A stretch of DNA of 29,635 bases from CAZCGA01 sp964498075 (GTDB lineage Bacteria > Desulfobacterota > Binatia > HRBIN30): contig CAZCGA010000077.1 of the NCBI GenBank assembly GCA_964498075.1, positions 1 through 29,635 of the forward strand. Reading direction: 5' to 3'. The position numbers were made by a program, and so were the translations under genes. The notes beneath the pieces were generated by a model. That model was not told the DNA's origin and did no database searches. It saw nothing but the letters and a program-made list of their open reading frames with translations. This document shows positions 8,301 to 15,343 of the stretch, piece by piece. The number at the start of each line of letters is the position of its first letter. Within the stretch, counting starts at the first letter, position 1.

Positions 8301-9370
8301 GCGTTACTGGCGAACGCGGAGACGGTGTTGGTGAAGGTCTGCGCCGACGGTGGTGTGGCATTCGCGCTGACCGTAATGGTCGCAGATTGTCCAATGGTCA
8401 GAGTTGGAATTCGCACCTCAAAGCTCGACGCAGTCAAAATGGTCACACTCCCCGCGCTCGTCGTGACGTTCGAGATCGTGAGCCACGACGGGAAGTCGGT
8501 GTCGCTCACCACGACCCCGCGCCCCAAGAAGCCCCCACTGTTCGCGACCGTGATGGTGTAAGTGACCGGCGTGGTCACATTGATGCTGACGGTTGCTGGA
8601 TCGACGACCTTGGTCAGCGCCAGGGTCGTTTGCGGAGCGAACGGACAATTCGTTGTATCTTTGTTGAAGTTGTTGGCATCGGCGCTCGTGGAAAACCAAA
8701 ACAACGAGGTGGTGGGATCAATGCCGTTGGCGCTGAGCGCGGAGAGCGGCATCGCAAAGTCGACGAAGTAATTCTGCCGGCCGCCGATCGAGGTGTCGGC
8801 AACAATAAATCTCGCCAGATTCGCGGTCGTGTCGCTGAAGACCTGCGTTTCGGCGGGATCGTTGAAGATCGGTGAAAACGAAATGTTGGTTCCCGGTGGA
8901 GCGTTCTTCCAGAGCTCAACATTCTCGCTGCCGCCATCCAGCGCAATGAGCCATTGATACTTGAAGGGGTCGCCATCAATGGTTTGCACCAGCGAGACCC
9001 AGGAGAATTGATCAAAGCCACCGGGACCTGAGGGATCGTCGAAGACGCGTTCCCGCAAATACAGGTAACTGCTGTCCATCTGAAAGAACGCTGCGGGAAA
9101 ACCCGGCGCGCCGACAATATCGATCGATTTCGGAGTGGTGTCCCCCGCCGCTTCATTTTCGCCACACGTGCCGATACCGATCCACCCGCTCGCGGGCCAT
9201 GTGATGGCGTGAGTCGGCAACGAGGTGATCGCCAGGATCACGACAGACCCCAGGACGGGGACTGCCAACCCTGAAAGCATTTGGCAGCGACGCACGCTGA
9301 GCGCCATGAGGTCGCGCACCGCGCACGCTCCTGCGGCTCCGAGCCGTTGTATTCCCGATGTGATATCCAT
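5378..9370 (-). CDS. Giant secreted Cys-rich repeat protein with DUF11-like domain and YREK C-terminal module
   Basis: The start is ATG 9370, with GGAGGAG seven bases upstream; the frame is open further upstream but without support. It encodes 1330 residues. The order is: a signal segment (VPVLGSVVILAITSLPTHA, about residues 35-53); a beta-rich domain of about 190 residues; a DUF11/CARDB-like adhesin domain (TKVVDPATVSINVTTPVTYT, about 250-365); a Thr-Pro linker (about 368-402); and about 13 tandem units of about 51 residues (about 403-1128), each with eight cysteines in the pattern C.DGN.CT.D.C.P..GC....N...C...NAC...D.C..G.C. The end is a 200-residue module with DSDGDGYCD, CSRKLDI and terminal YREK. 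The units resemble the Dicty_CTDC-type extracellular Cys repeat. It is probably a disulfide-rod surface or extracellular protein, and the ligand is unknown. The 323-aa gene upstream (30-base gap) carries the same C-terminal module, so the two are probably co-transcribed. Confidence 0.85.
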   Translation of the reverse strand: MDITSGIQRLGAAGACAVRDLMALSVRRCQMLSGLAVPVLGSVVILAITSLPTHAITWPASGWIGIGTCGENEAAGDTTPKSIDIVGAPGFPAAFFQMDSSYLYLRERVFDDPSGPGGFDQFSWVSLVQTIDGDPFKYQWLIALDGGSENVELWKNAPPGTNISFSPIFNDPAETQVFSDTTANLARFIVADTSIGGRQNYFVDFAMPLSALSANGIDPTTSLFWFSTSADANNFNKDTTNCPFAPQTTLALTKVVDPATVSINVTTPVTYTITVANSGGFLGRGVVVSDTDFPSWLTISNVTTSAGSVTILTASSFEVRIPTLTIGQSATITVSANATPPSAQTFTNTVSAFASNASTTTANATLVAQPSTPTPTRTRTPTVTGTATRTPTPTPTPTSICPALNCDDGNQCTNDSCDPVLGCQHTNNTLSCNDANACTTNDTCSGGTCTGGPPLDCNDGNVCTDDSCDPGIGCKTTNQPNGTPCDDGNACTTNDACSAGICTGGPALNCSDGNPCTDDSCNSLSGCVYSNNTGACDDHNACTTSDVCSGGACVGSLPPDCNDGNVCTDDGCNPATGCTHANNSAPCTNNNACTTNDTCSGGTCVGGPPPNCSDGNVCTDDGCNPATGCTHTNNTASCTDNNACTTNDTCSGGACVGGAPPNCNDGNVCTDDSCNPQSGCVHTNNNDPCNDNNACTINDACGGGACNGGPAPDCNDGNVCTDDGCNPASGCTHVNNTVPCDDNNACTTGDTCNGGGCVGGPPPSCDDGNACTTDSCPNASGCQHVGVAGCCNTDAQCADTDLCTVNERCTAGHTCVSDARNCDDGNVCTDDGCNAGTGCTHTNNSASCTDNNACTTSDTCSSGACVGGPPPNCNDGNVCTDDGCNPATGCTHTNNTGACSDDNACTTNDTCSSGACVGGPPPNCSDGNVCTNDGCNPATGCTHTNNSAPCSDGDACTSNDTCGGGACVSGPPLDCSDGDVCTDDSCNPATGCSHTNNNSPCTDNNLCTTGDACSGGVCVGGPPPNCNDANECTTDACNPALGCQNPAVSNGTPCGDSFACNSNGTQTCQGGVCTDGTPVRCSADQCHNAACTEPSGTCVATPKADGFGCNDGNVCTLNDRCLAGVCAGTRGDDSDGDGYCDLREVAAGCNPTSFSEIPPQPNVFSGGGINPSRGEALIAFNAPRQAKVWTKTNPKFPKRTIDPTCLTAGTCDLSTHFCDGGKVGDPCALDADCDQLPGQCRMIINYAAVPDLTMHQDASCLSCGAFMKFFRVKPKIDVAASFAPMTPGCSRKLDITVPPGYRRARVNLRVKGTTNSKFRGDSDRLFYREK
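5985..8160 (-). repeat. About 13 tandem 153-bp repeats encoding eight-cysteine units
   Basis: The repeated DNA reads on the plus strand as ttgcagccgtcgtccgtacagacgttgccgtcg-type blocks about every 153 bases. Middle copies (6550-7700) are the most alike. The copy near 6900-7080 carries an extra CC..D..C insertion, and the last one or two copies are degenerate. It is coding repeat sequence, not an interspersed array. Confidence 0.88.
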
Positions 9371-9399
9371 TGCTCCTCCAAGAGACGATCGAATGGACA

Positions 9400-10371
9400 C
9401 TATTTCTCGCGGTAGAGGATCTTGTCCCGATCGTTGCGACGCTTGACGCCGGTGGTGCCCTTGACCCTTACCCTCACGCCCGCGAGCTTGAAGCCGGCCG
9501 GCAAGGCGATGTCCACTTTGCGGCTGCACCCGGGTGTCGCGGGAGAGAACTTCAAGAGGATGTCGTCGCCTTTACGCTTCTTGCGAAGCTTCAACTTGGC
9601 GACGACCAGCGTATAGTCCGGAGTACCCGCATAGTTGGCGACGATCCGACACTGCGTGAAGCCAGCCGGGGGCGTCTGGTTGCAATCGCTATCGACGGCG
9701 CACGGATCCGCCACCTTTCCAACTATGCAGAACCCCGTGGAGGAATTGCACACCCCGGCAGTCGCACAGGTGGGATCGGTGATGGAGGATATATTTCGGG
9801 CGCTCGGGGCATAGAACGTGAGCAGAACCTCACCGCGTCCCGGGGACGCACTGCCGGTGAACACGTTGGCTTGCGCCGGAATCTCGAAGAAGTCGTCGGG
9901 GTTGCAGCCCGCTTGGATCTCCTCGTAGTCGCACCACCCGTCGTTGTCGGTGTCTGCGCCCGCGGCGCCCATGCACACCCCAGCCTGACACGTATCGTTC
10001 AGCGTGCAGCGGCTCCCGTCGTCGCACCCGAAGCCATCGATCTTCGGAGTCGTACCGCAGGTGCCGGAGGGCTCCTGGCAGACGCCATCGTTGCACTGGT
10101 CACCGGCGGAAGAGCAGTCGACCGGCGTGCCGGCCTCGCACTCTGCCGTGTCCGGGTTGCAGGTCTCGATGCCGGTGCAAGCCAGGCCATCGTCACAGTC
10201 GGCGTCCGTGAGGCAGGCAGCCGCCGCTATTCTGTTGCTCCCCAGCGTCAACGTCGTGAGCGCGAAGAGCGCGACCGCGATGGCAAGCGTTCTGCCGAGC
10301 GATCGTTGCACCACGGCTCGCGCTTCAGCTCTCGCCCGTAGCCTGTCGGTGGAACGGCCTCGTATCTTCAT
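9400..10371 (-). CDS. Secreted Cys-rich protein with the same YREK C-terminal module (323 aa)
   Basis: ATG 10371 has GGGAG upstream; the frame is open further upstream through the conserved leader but is not supported as coding. A signal peptide (LAIAVALFALTTLTLG... ending AAA before CLTDADC, about residues 20-50) precedes a short Cys-rich region. That region contains CDDGLACTGIETC, CNDGVCQEPSGTC and CDDGSRCTLNDTC, then a DTDNDGWCDYEE calcium-like motif. The C-terminal 180 residues match the module of the 1330-aa neighbour. Over the last 47 residues (from PATPGCSRK to LYREK) I count 28 identities. It looks like a compact version of the neighbour without the DUF11 domain and long repeat array. 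It is likely an extracellular or surface-attached protein of unknown function. Confidence 0.83.
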   Translation of the reverse strand: MKIRGRSTDRLRARAEARAVVQRSLGRTLAIAVALFALTTLTLGSNRIAAAACLTDADCDDGLACTGIETCNPDTAECEAGTPVDCSSAGDQCNDGVCQEPSGTCGTTPKIDGFGCDDGSRCTLNDTCQAGVCMGAAGADTDNDGWCDYEEIQAGCNPDDFFEIPAQANVFTGSASPGRGEVLLTFYAPSARNISSITDPTCATAGVCNSSTGFCIVGKVADPCAVDSDCNQTPPAGFTQCRIVANYAGTPDYTLVVAKLKLRKKRKGDDILLKFSPATPGCSRKVDIALPAGFKLAGVRVRVKGTTGVKRRNDRDKILYREK

Positions 10372-10381
10372 GGCGTTTTCT

Positions 10382-10490
10382 CCCTGGCCGATGTGCGCTC
10401 GGAATCGCCAACTGCCACTTGGCCCGCGGAACAAAGCGAGCGCGCGCGCTGGCCCCCTCCCCCCAAAACCTGCCCCAATTGATGCGTATT
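10382..10490 (-). repeat. Conserved 5' leader, copy A (upstream of 323-aa gene)
   Basis: Read on the minus strand, this leader matches the region upstream of the beta-helix gene (12433-12538). The 30 bases nearest the gene (TTGGCGATTCCGAG, then GCACATCGGC and AGGG) differ at only two positions. Similarity continues patchily through a TTCCG/GGCAAG stretch and a G-run up to AATACGCATCAA. It ends about ten bases before the start codon. It could be a regulatory RNA element or a relic of a mobile-element end. Confidence 0.7.
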
Positions 10491-10502
10491 GCCTCAAACC
10501 TG

Positions 10503-10532
10503 TGCCTACTCCAACAATGCTTGATCTGTCAA
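10503..10532 (-). promoter_or_regulatory. Candidate sigma-70 promoter for the 323-aa / 1330-aa gene pair
   Basis: On the minus strand TTGACA (10532-10527) is followed after 18 bases by TAGGCA (10508-10503), a poor -10 box. It precedes the conserved leader, leaving a 5' untranslated region of about 130 bases. It overlaps the end of the degenerate third copy of the C-terminal module. Confidence 0.35.
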
Positions 10533-10774
10533 CAGAAATTTGATCTGGGGATGAGCGTCAGGTCCGGAGTGCCTGCGTAATTGACGGCGATCCGACAGCG
10601 GCCCGGTGTCTGATTGCAATCGCTATCGGCAGTATTGCACACGCCTGCCGCCGCGCAGCTGCGCTCGCTGAGCGCCGTCGAAGGGCCGACTGCAACCCAC
10701 AGATTGGAGTCCCCCCCGCCCGCGGGCTTCAGTGCGGCGCCAAGCGCCGCACTGAGTGGGTCGTCCGCCAACAA
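10529..10774 (-). pseudogene. Degenerate third copy of the YREK-type C-terminal module
   Basis: The minus-strand frame contains ERSCAAAGVCNTADSDCNQTP, then GRCRIAVNYAGTPDLTL, and stops shortly after. This aligns with DPTCATAGVCNSSTGFC...AVDSDCNQTP...QCRIVANYAGTPDYTLV of the 323-aa protein. A segment of roughly 17 residues is missing in the middle, and the CSRK...YREK end is absent. The N-terminal 25 residues are low-complexity Ala/Gly. No convincing ribosome site or signal peptide precedes it. It is most simply a relic of another gene of this family, lying between two intact secreted-protein genes. Confidence 0.65.
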
Positions 10775-10775
10775 C

Positions 10776-12374
10776 TTATGAACACGGACTCAGCAACGTA
10801 TCCTGCATCGGCGTGCTGGCCGGCTTCACGTTGGCGGCAGTCACCGCCTCGTTGGTGAGGTAGGTGAGGGTGTTCGTCCCATCCGGCAGTGCTTGCACCA
10901 TGCCGCTCACCGTCAGCACGCTGTGCGCCGTGAGCGTATTCGCCCCACCGCTAGCACCAGAGCCAGTGCCGTTCGACTTCAGCGCACCGGTTGCGCCGAC
11001 CGTGACGGCGCAGCCCTCGCCGTTGATCGTTCCGCCCGCCAGTCTGCCCGCAGCAAAGAGCTTCCCGTCGATCGTCTGAGCGCCGGCTGACGTCAGATCG
11101 ATCGTGCCACCGATGCTCTCCTTGCCCGTGGCACTTGTCCTGATTGAAGCCGTGGTGTCGATCTGAAGAGTGGTGCCACAGTTGAGATCGACCGTGCCAC
11201 CCGTTGCCGGCAGTGGTTCATTGCCCTCGGGGCTCTTGAGTACGCTGGACTTCGCCGTCGCTTTGATCTTGCCGCTGATCGTACAGGCGGCGGCTGGCTG
11301 TGCGTTGACGGTGCCCGTCGTATCAATGCTCACGCCGCTGGCTTCAGATCCCGTCGCGGCCACACGTACGACTCCGGTAGTTCCAAGCGTGAATCCTTCG
11401 CAGATGAATCCGATGTTACCAGCTGTGTTCAACCTCGCGACAGCTTGTACCCTACCATCAACCACGCACGAGTCCGCCGCCGTCACCGCAATCGTGTCGG
11501 CGTCCCCGGCCCCATCGGAACGGAGCGTCACCCCTCGGTCAACTTGCACCTTTCCGCCCGCGGTGATGGTCAGCGTCCCCGCTGCAGCAACCTTCGCGGC
11601 GCCCGCCGTCGCGCCGGCTCCCTTCGGCAGCGTGATGTCGCCCCCGCACGCGACAGTAATTGTTCCCCCGTCACCACCGAGGACCTCAAAGCCCCCTTCT
11701 CCATCGGACAACTTGGCAGTTCTGGAACTCGTATTGATCTTGCTGCCGACGGAGCACGCGCTCCCGGCAGAGATGGTCACGTTGCCACCGAACCCGCCTT
11801 TGCCGCCTTTGGCAGAGACCTCTGTGCCCTTGGCGCTGCTGAACGCACCGGTGCCTGCATCCAGGCCGATGCTGCCGCCCGTGCCGCCATTCAGAGCGGC
11901 ATCGGCGATACCGTTGGCGATGATTTTGGCGGCCTCTGTCAGGGTCAGTCCGACGCAGGAAATCGAAATCGTGCCGCCGTCGGCTCCGGTGGCCTCCACA
12001 GACACCTTCCCAGCGATGCCACACGAGCCGGCTGCGTCCAGAGTGATGGTCCCGCCGCTCGCTCTCAACACCGACCCCTTCGCAAGCGAAGCATTGTTGG
12101 CGCCGGTGATCGTAAACTCGCCGCCCGAAGTCGCAATCAACGCCGACCCTGATGCCATCTCGAAGTCCAACGTACCGCCAAGGTCAAAGGTGGTCATGTC
12201 CGGGACGTTGAACTGCTTCGTTACCTTACACGGGTTCGGGAGGCCCGGACACAAATCGTCAACAATCGTTGCCGTTGGGAGGGCCATTGTTGTCGACGCG
12301 CCAGCCACGATTGCCCCCGCGACGAGCCATCGGAATCGCCACCCGCCACACGCTACGCTTCGCTGAGTGCCCAT
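10776..12374 (-). CDS. Secreted beta-helix-type repeat protein (532 aa)
   Basis: ATG 12374 follows GGAGGAG by about seven bases. A signal peptide (WLVAGAIVAGASTTMA, about residues 14-30) leads into a mature region beginning LPTATIVDDLCPG. The rest is a long run of Gly/Thr/Ser/Ala-rich turns such as GGTISISCVGLTLTEAAKI, GGSIGLDAGTGAFSSAKG and GGTIDLTSAGAQTIDGKL. Single cysteines recur roughly once per 60-70 residues. The pattern is that of right-handed parallel beta-helix (filamentous-haemagglutinin or polymorphic-outer-membrane-protein-like) proteins. No autotransporter barrel, PEP-CTERM or YREK module follows, and the protein ends DTLLSPCS. How it is retained or released is not visible. Its leader is shared with the 323-aa gene. 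Confidence 0.78.
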   Translation of the reverse strand: MGTQRSVACGGWRFRWLVAGAIVAGASTTMALPTATIVDDLCPGLPNPCKVTKQFNVPDMTTFDLGGTLDFEMASGSALIATSGGEFTITGANNASLAKGSVLRASGGTITLDAAGSCGIAGKVSVEATGADGGTISISCVGLTLTEAAKIIANGIADAALNGGTGGSIGLDAGTGAFSSAKGTEVSAKGGKGGFGGNVTISAGSACSVGSKINTSSRTAKLSDGEGGFEVLGGDGGTITVACGGDITLPKGAGATAGAAKVAAAGTLTITAGGKVQVDRGVTLRSDGAGDADTIAVTAADSCVVDGRVQAVARLNTAGNIGFICEGFTLGTTGVVRVAATGSEASGVSIDTTGTVNAQPAAACTISGKIKATAKSSVLKSPEGNEPLPATGGTVDLNCGTTLQIDTTASIRTSATGKESIGGTIDLTSAGAQTIDGKLFAAGRLAGGTINGEGCAVTVGATGALKSNGTGSGASGGANTLTAHSVLTVSGMVQALPDGTNTLTYLTNEAVTAANVKPASTPMQDTLLSPCS

Positions 12375-12432
12375 ATGCTCGCTCCTCCGTCGAAATTGAT
12401 CAGCGACCAGTATCCGTCGTTGTCCCCGCCCC

Positions 12433-12538
12433 CCCTCGCCGATGTGCACTCGGAATCGCCAAACTTCCTGCTTGCCCGCCCGGAAGATAGCGAGAACGTG
12501 CTTGGCCCCCCACAAGCTCCACCGCTTGATGTGTATTT
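12433..12538 (-). repeat. Conserved 5' leader, copy B (upstream of beta-helix gene)
   Basis: This is the second copy of the leader found at 10382-10490. It lies between the candidate promoter at 12547-12577 and the start codon at 12374. The shared 30-base core is nearest the gene. A further 58 bases separate the core from the ATG here, versus ten in copy A. Confidence 0.7.
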
Positions 12539-12546
12539 CGCGTGCG

Positions 12547-12577
12547 ACTATACCACCGGAACGTATCTCTCTGTCTA
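12547..12577 (-). promoter_or_regulatory. Candidate sigma-70 promoter of the beta-helix gene
   Basis: On the minus strand TAGACA (12577-12572) and TATAGT (12552-12547) are separated by 19 bases. Each is five of six to consensus, though the spacing is slightly long. Transcription would begin just upstream of the conserved leader. A perfect inverted repeat abuts the -35 box. Confidence 0.5.
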
Positions 12578-12594
12578 TCCGTAAACCTACGGAT
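12577..12594. promoter_or_regulatory. Perfect 7-bp inverted repeat, possible operator
   Basis: ATCCGTA-AACC-TACGGAT is a perfect palindrome with a four-base spacer. It directly abuts and overlaps by one base the candidate -35 box of the beta-helix gene. The size and position suit a dimeric activator such as a LuxR/NarL-type regulator. No matching copy precedes the 323-aa gene. Confidence 0.45.
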
Positions 12595-12654
12595 TTGCGC
12601 CAGCCCGGGGGCGCTCTCGAGCCCCTTCACAGTCTGAAGCTTGGGTCCCCGGGG

Positions 12655-15231
12655 TCACACGCGGGACCGCGGCGACCCTCGCCCGAGCCGAACGGAACGC
12701 AACTGATGCGGCGACAGCCGCATCGAGAGCACGTCGCCCCGAACTGCAACCGGGGCTTCGCTGGGGCTCTCATCGAGCTGGACGCTCTCGACGTGCGCGC
12801 ACGGAAAGCCTAGCTGTACCCGCGCTTCCAACGGTGCGTCGGTTGGATTGAGCAGCCGGAGGACGATGCCCTCGCCTTCTTCCGCAGGCTTACAGGCGGT
12901 GAGCAGGACGTCGCGGGGCTCGATCGTCAGGAGGGCGTGATCCGCAGGGACAAGCGGAGAATCGCCGGCCGGCACGGCACGCAGCCCGAGCTCGGCGTCG
13001 CGCACGACGCGCGGGTCGCGGCCGACGGACAGCGACAGCATCGCTACGATGCACTCCTGGCATTGCGCGCCGGGGGTCGCAACGACCGGCCCGGCGGGCT
13101 GTGGGCGTGTCGTGAGGTCCATGCGCGCCAGCCAGCCGACGGCGCGCACCAGGGTGATCGCAATCACGCCGTCGGGGGTCACCTCGGCTTCCGGCAGACC
13201 CGGCGCGCCGACGGTCAGGCCGCCGGCCCTGACGAAGCCGTGCTGCACCAACGTGGTGGGCGCGGGATGCACCCAACCCCGGTCGTCTGCCCGGCTGGTG
13301 TATCGCCGCGCCACGTCGAAGGTCGTCGCCGCTTCGAACTCCGTCACTGCACGGCGCGTCGGAAACAGCAGACGGAGCCGATGGTCCTGCGCGGTGTTGT
13401 CGACGCCGACGCGCAGGTCGACGCGCTCCACACCGGGCGCGACGCGCGCTTCGGTTTCGACGACGAGCGACACGCACTGCACACTCCGCCGCGCGCGGTC
13501 CGGCGCCAGCGCTGCGGGCACCCGGAACGTGCGCCGCACGTTGAGGGACTGGATGCCACTCGCATGCAGGTGACGTCGCACGTCGACCTGCTCCGGCGCG
13601 GCCACACCGCCCATCACCGGATCGAAGTCATAGGTGTCGCCGCGGTCGCCGATGTCCTCGATGCCACACAACCCCGTGTACACCCCTGCGCTCGTCCGCA
13701 GCTCGAACGTGCCGTCGTCGGTCGCCCGCACCCAGACGTCGCCGCACGCAATGTCACGCCCCTCGTCCTCGCGGTCCGGGTGCGCCGCAGAGGGCGCCAC
13801 TCTGAAGCGCCGCCAGCCGAAGGCCGGCACGTCCGCCGCGACAAACTCGATGCCGTACGGCAGCAGCTCCGGCGCGAGGCGCACCCGCCCCGACGTGTCA
13901 TCGAGGATCAACCGTGCGGGCCGGCCCTCGACCGTGAAGCCCGCGGTCGTCGCGCTCGTCCGCAGCCACGGGTGCAGCGACATCTCGCGCGACGTCTCGC
14001 CGTGGAACTCGAACCAGCTGACCGGATCGAGCGCGAAGCGCACCACATCGGTGCGTACGTGTGGCGAGGGGTTGAAGACGGCGACGTCGAACGTCTCCGC
14101 CGCCGGCGTGCGGCGCTCCCGGCCGAGCCCGGCGAGGCGCTCGAGCGCGCGGGCCGTCGTCTGGTCGGCCAGCTCCTCGGCGGTGTCGTAGCGCGCCTGC
14201 ATCTGCGCGTGCACACGGTCCAGCGAGCAGCCGCAGATGGAATCGTGCGCCTGGTTCTGCAGCAGCGCGCGCCAGGCCAGACGCAGGGCAGGACGCTCGT
14301 CGGGCGCCCCGAACACACGCCCGAGCGCCGCCCACGGTTCGGCCCACGCTTCGAGCTGTGTCTCGACGCGGCGATTGCGCAGCTTCAGCGGCAGGCGCGC
14401 CGACCACACGCCCGCCAGCAGGTTGGCGACGCGTGCGCCCGTCAGCTCGCCGCGGAAGCGCGGCGCCTCAGGTGACAACGCCTTCGCGAAGTCTTCCAGC
14501 AAGCCGCGTTGCACGCTCCACCCCGTTGCCCGCGCCAGCACCGCAACGGCGGCGCCGACGTGCGCATCCGGCATCGCGTGATCAATGCCGTTCATCAGCA
14601 GCACGCGATCGTTGCGCGTGCGGGCGGCCAACGTCCGCGCCAGGCCCGCGAGGAAGTCGGCCGCGGCGTCCGCGTTCGTGGGCAAGCCGCACGCCGCGAA
14701 GTAGCCCTCGCTGAGGTGATGCACGAACAGTGTGCTGCCGTCCGGCGCCTCCCAGAGATACTCAGCGGGCAACGAGTCGATCTCGTTGCCGTTGCCGCGC
14801 CAGTAGACGAACGGCTCCAACCCGAAGCCGCGGAACAGTTGCGGGAACTGGGCAGGATGCCCGAACGAGTCCGGCGTGTACGCGACGCGCGAGACCGGAC
14901 CGATCCGCGCACCGCTCCGCCGTCCCTCCAGCAGATTGCGGACGTGCGCCTCGCCGGAGGGGAGCAGCGAGTCCGGCTGCACGTACCACGGCCCGATGGC
15001 GATGCGTCCGGCGCTGCACGCGGCGGCGAGCGCTGCCTGCCGGTCGGGTCGAATCTCCAGGTAGTCTTCGAGGACCACTGTCTGCCCGTCGAGCAGGAAG
15101 CGGAAGCCTGGGTCGTGCTCCATCAAGTCGAGCACCCGATCGATCGTATCGACGAGCCGGGCGCGGAACGTCTGGAAGGTGCGGTACCATTCGCGATCCC
15201 AGTGGGTGTGGGAGACGACGATGCATTGCAT
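12655..15231 (-). CDS. Glycoside hydrolase family 38 alpha-mannosidase
   Basis: This 858-residue protein begins MQCIVVSHTHWDREWYRTF. The HTHWDREW motif supplies the zinc-binding His and Asp of GH38. The nucleophile Asp lies in VAYTPDSFGHPAQFPQLFRG (about residue 120). FVYWRGNG and the zinc-ligand region NQAHDSICGCSLDRVH (about 350) follow, then the beta-sandwich domains. The length matches bacterial GH38 enzymes such as MngB, which release alpha-mannose residues and are cytoplasmic. No signal peptide is present, so substrates must be imported. It is transcribed divergently from the S9 peptidase gene across 112 bases. No sugar transporter or regulator is adjacent. Family assignment is secure; the linkage specificity is not. 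Confidence 0.92.
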   Translation of the reverse strand: MQCIVVSHTHWDREWYRTFQTFRARLVDTIDRVLDLMEHDPGFRFLLDGQTVVLEDYLEIRPDRQAALAAACSAGRIAIGPWYVQPDSLLPSGEAHVRNLLEGRRSGARIGPVSRVAYTPDSFGHPAQFPQLFRGFGLEPFVYWRGNGNEIDSLPAEYLWEAPDGSTLFVHHLSEGYFAACGLPTNADAAADFLAGLARTLAARTRNDRVLLMNGIDHAMPDAHVGAAVAVLARATGWSVQRGLLEDFAKALSPEAPRFRGELTGARVANLLAGVWSARLPLKLRNRRVETQLEAWAEPWAALGRVFGAPDERPALRLAWRALLQNQAHDSICGCSLDRVHAQMQARYDTAEELADQTTARALERLAGLGRERRTPAAETFDVAVFNPSPHVRTDVVRFALDPVSWFEFHGETSREMSLHPWLRTSATTAGFTVEGRPARLILDDTSGRVRLAPELLPYGIEFVAADVPAFGWRRFRVAPSAAHPDREDEGRDIACGDVWVRATDDGTFELRTSAGVYTGLCGIEDIGDRGDTYDFDPVMGGVAAPEQVDVRRHLHASGIQSLNVRRTFRVPAALAPDRARRSVQCVSLVVETEARVAPGVERVDLRVGVDNTAQDHRLRLLFPTRRAVTEFEAATTFDVARRYTSRADDRGWVHPAPTTLVQHGFVRAGGLTVGAPGLPEAEVTPDGVIAITLVRAVGWLARMDLTTRPQPAGPVVATPGAQCQECIVAMLSLSVGRDPRVVRDAELGLRAVPAGDSPLVPADHALLTIEPRDVLLTACKPAEEGEGIVLRLLNPTDAPLEARVQLGFPCAHVESVQLDESPSEAPVAVRGDVLSMRLSPHQLRSVRLGRGSPRSRV

Positions 15232-15343
15232 GCTTCAGGCCCGCCCGTCGCCCGCTCTATCCCACTGCGGAGGCGGATGCCAGATGCCCTCGCGACGAAA
15301 CGGATCTTTCCAAGAACCGTATCCAGACGTAAAAGAGAGCATC

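Noticed and set aside
5891..8875. A plus-strand open frame of 994 codons opposite the Cys-rich gene
   Set aside because: It is the antisense shadow of the tandem repeats: Val/Ala/Arg-rich low complexity with no domain or ribosome site. The minus-strand frame has a signal peptide, DUF11-like domain and conserved cysteines.
10372..10497. Reading the conserved leader as coding (WRFRAHIG in one copy, WRFRVHIG in the other)
   Set aside because: Similar peptides arise only because the DNA leaders are homologous and in frame. Ribosome sites and signal peptides support starts at 10371 and 12374. Still, a short leader peptide is not excluded.
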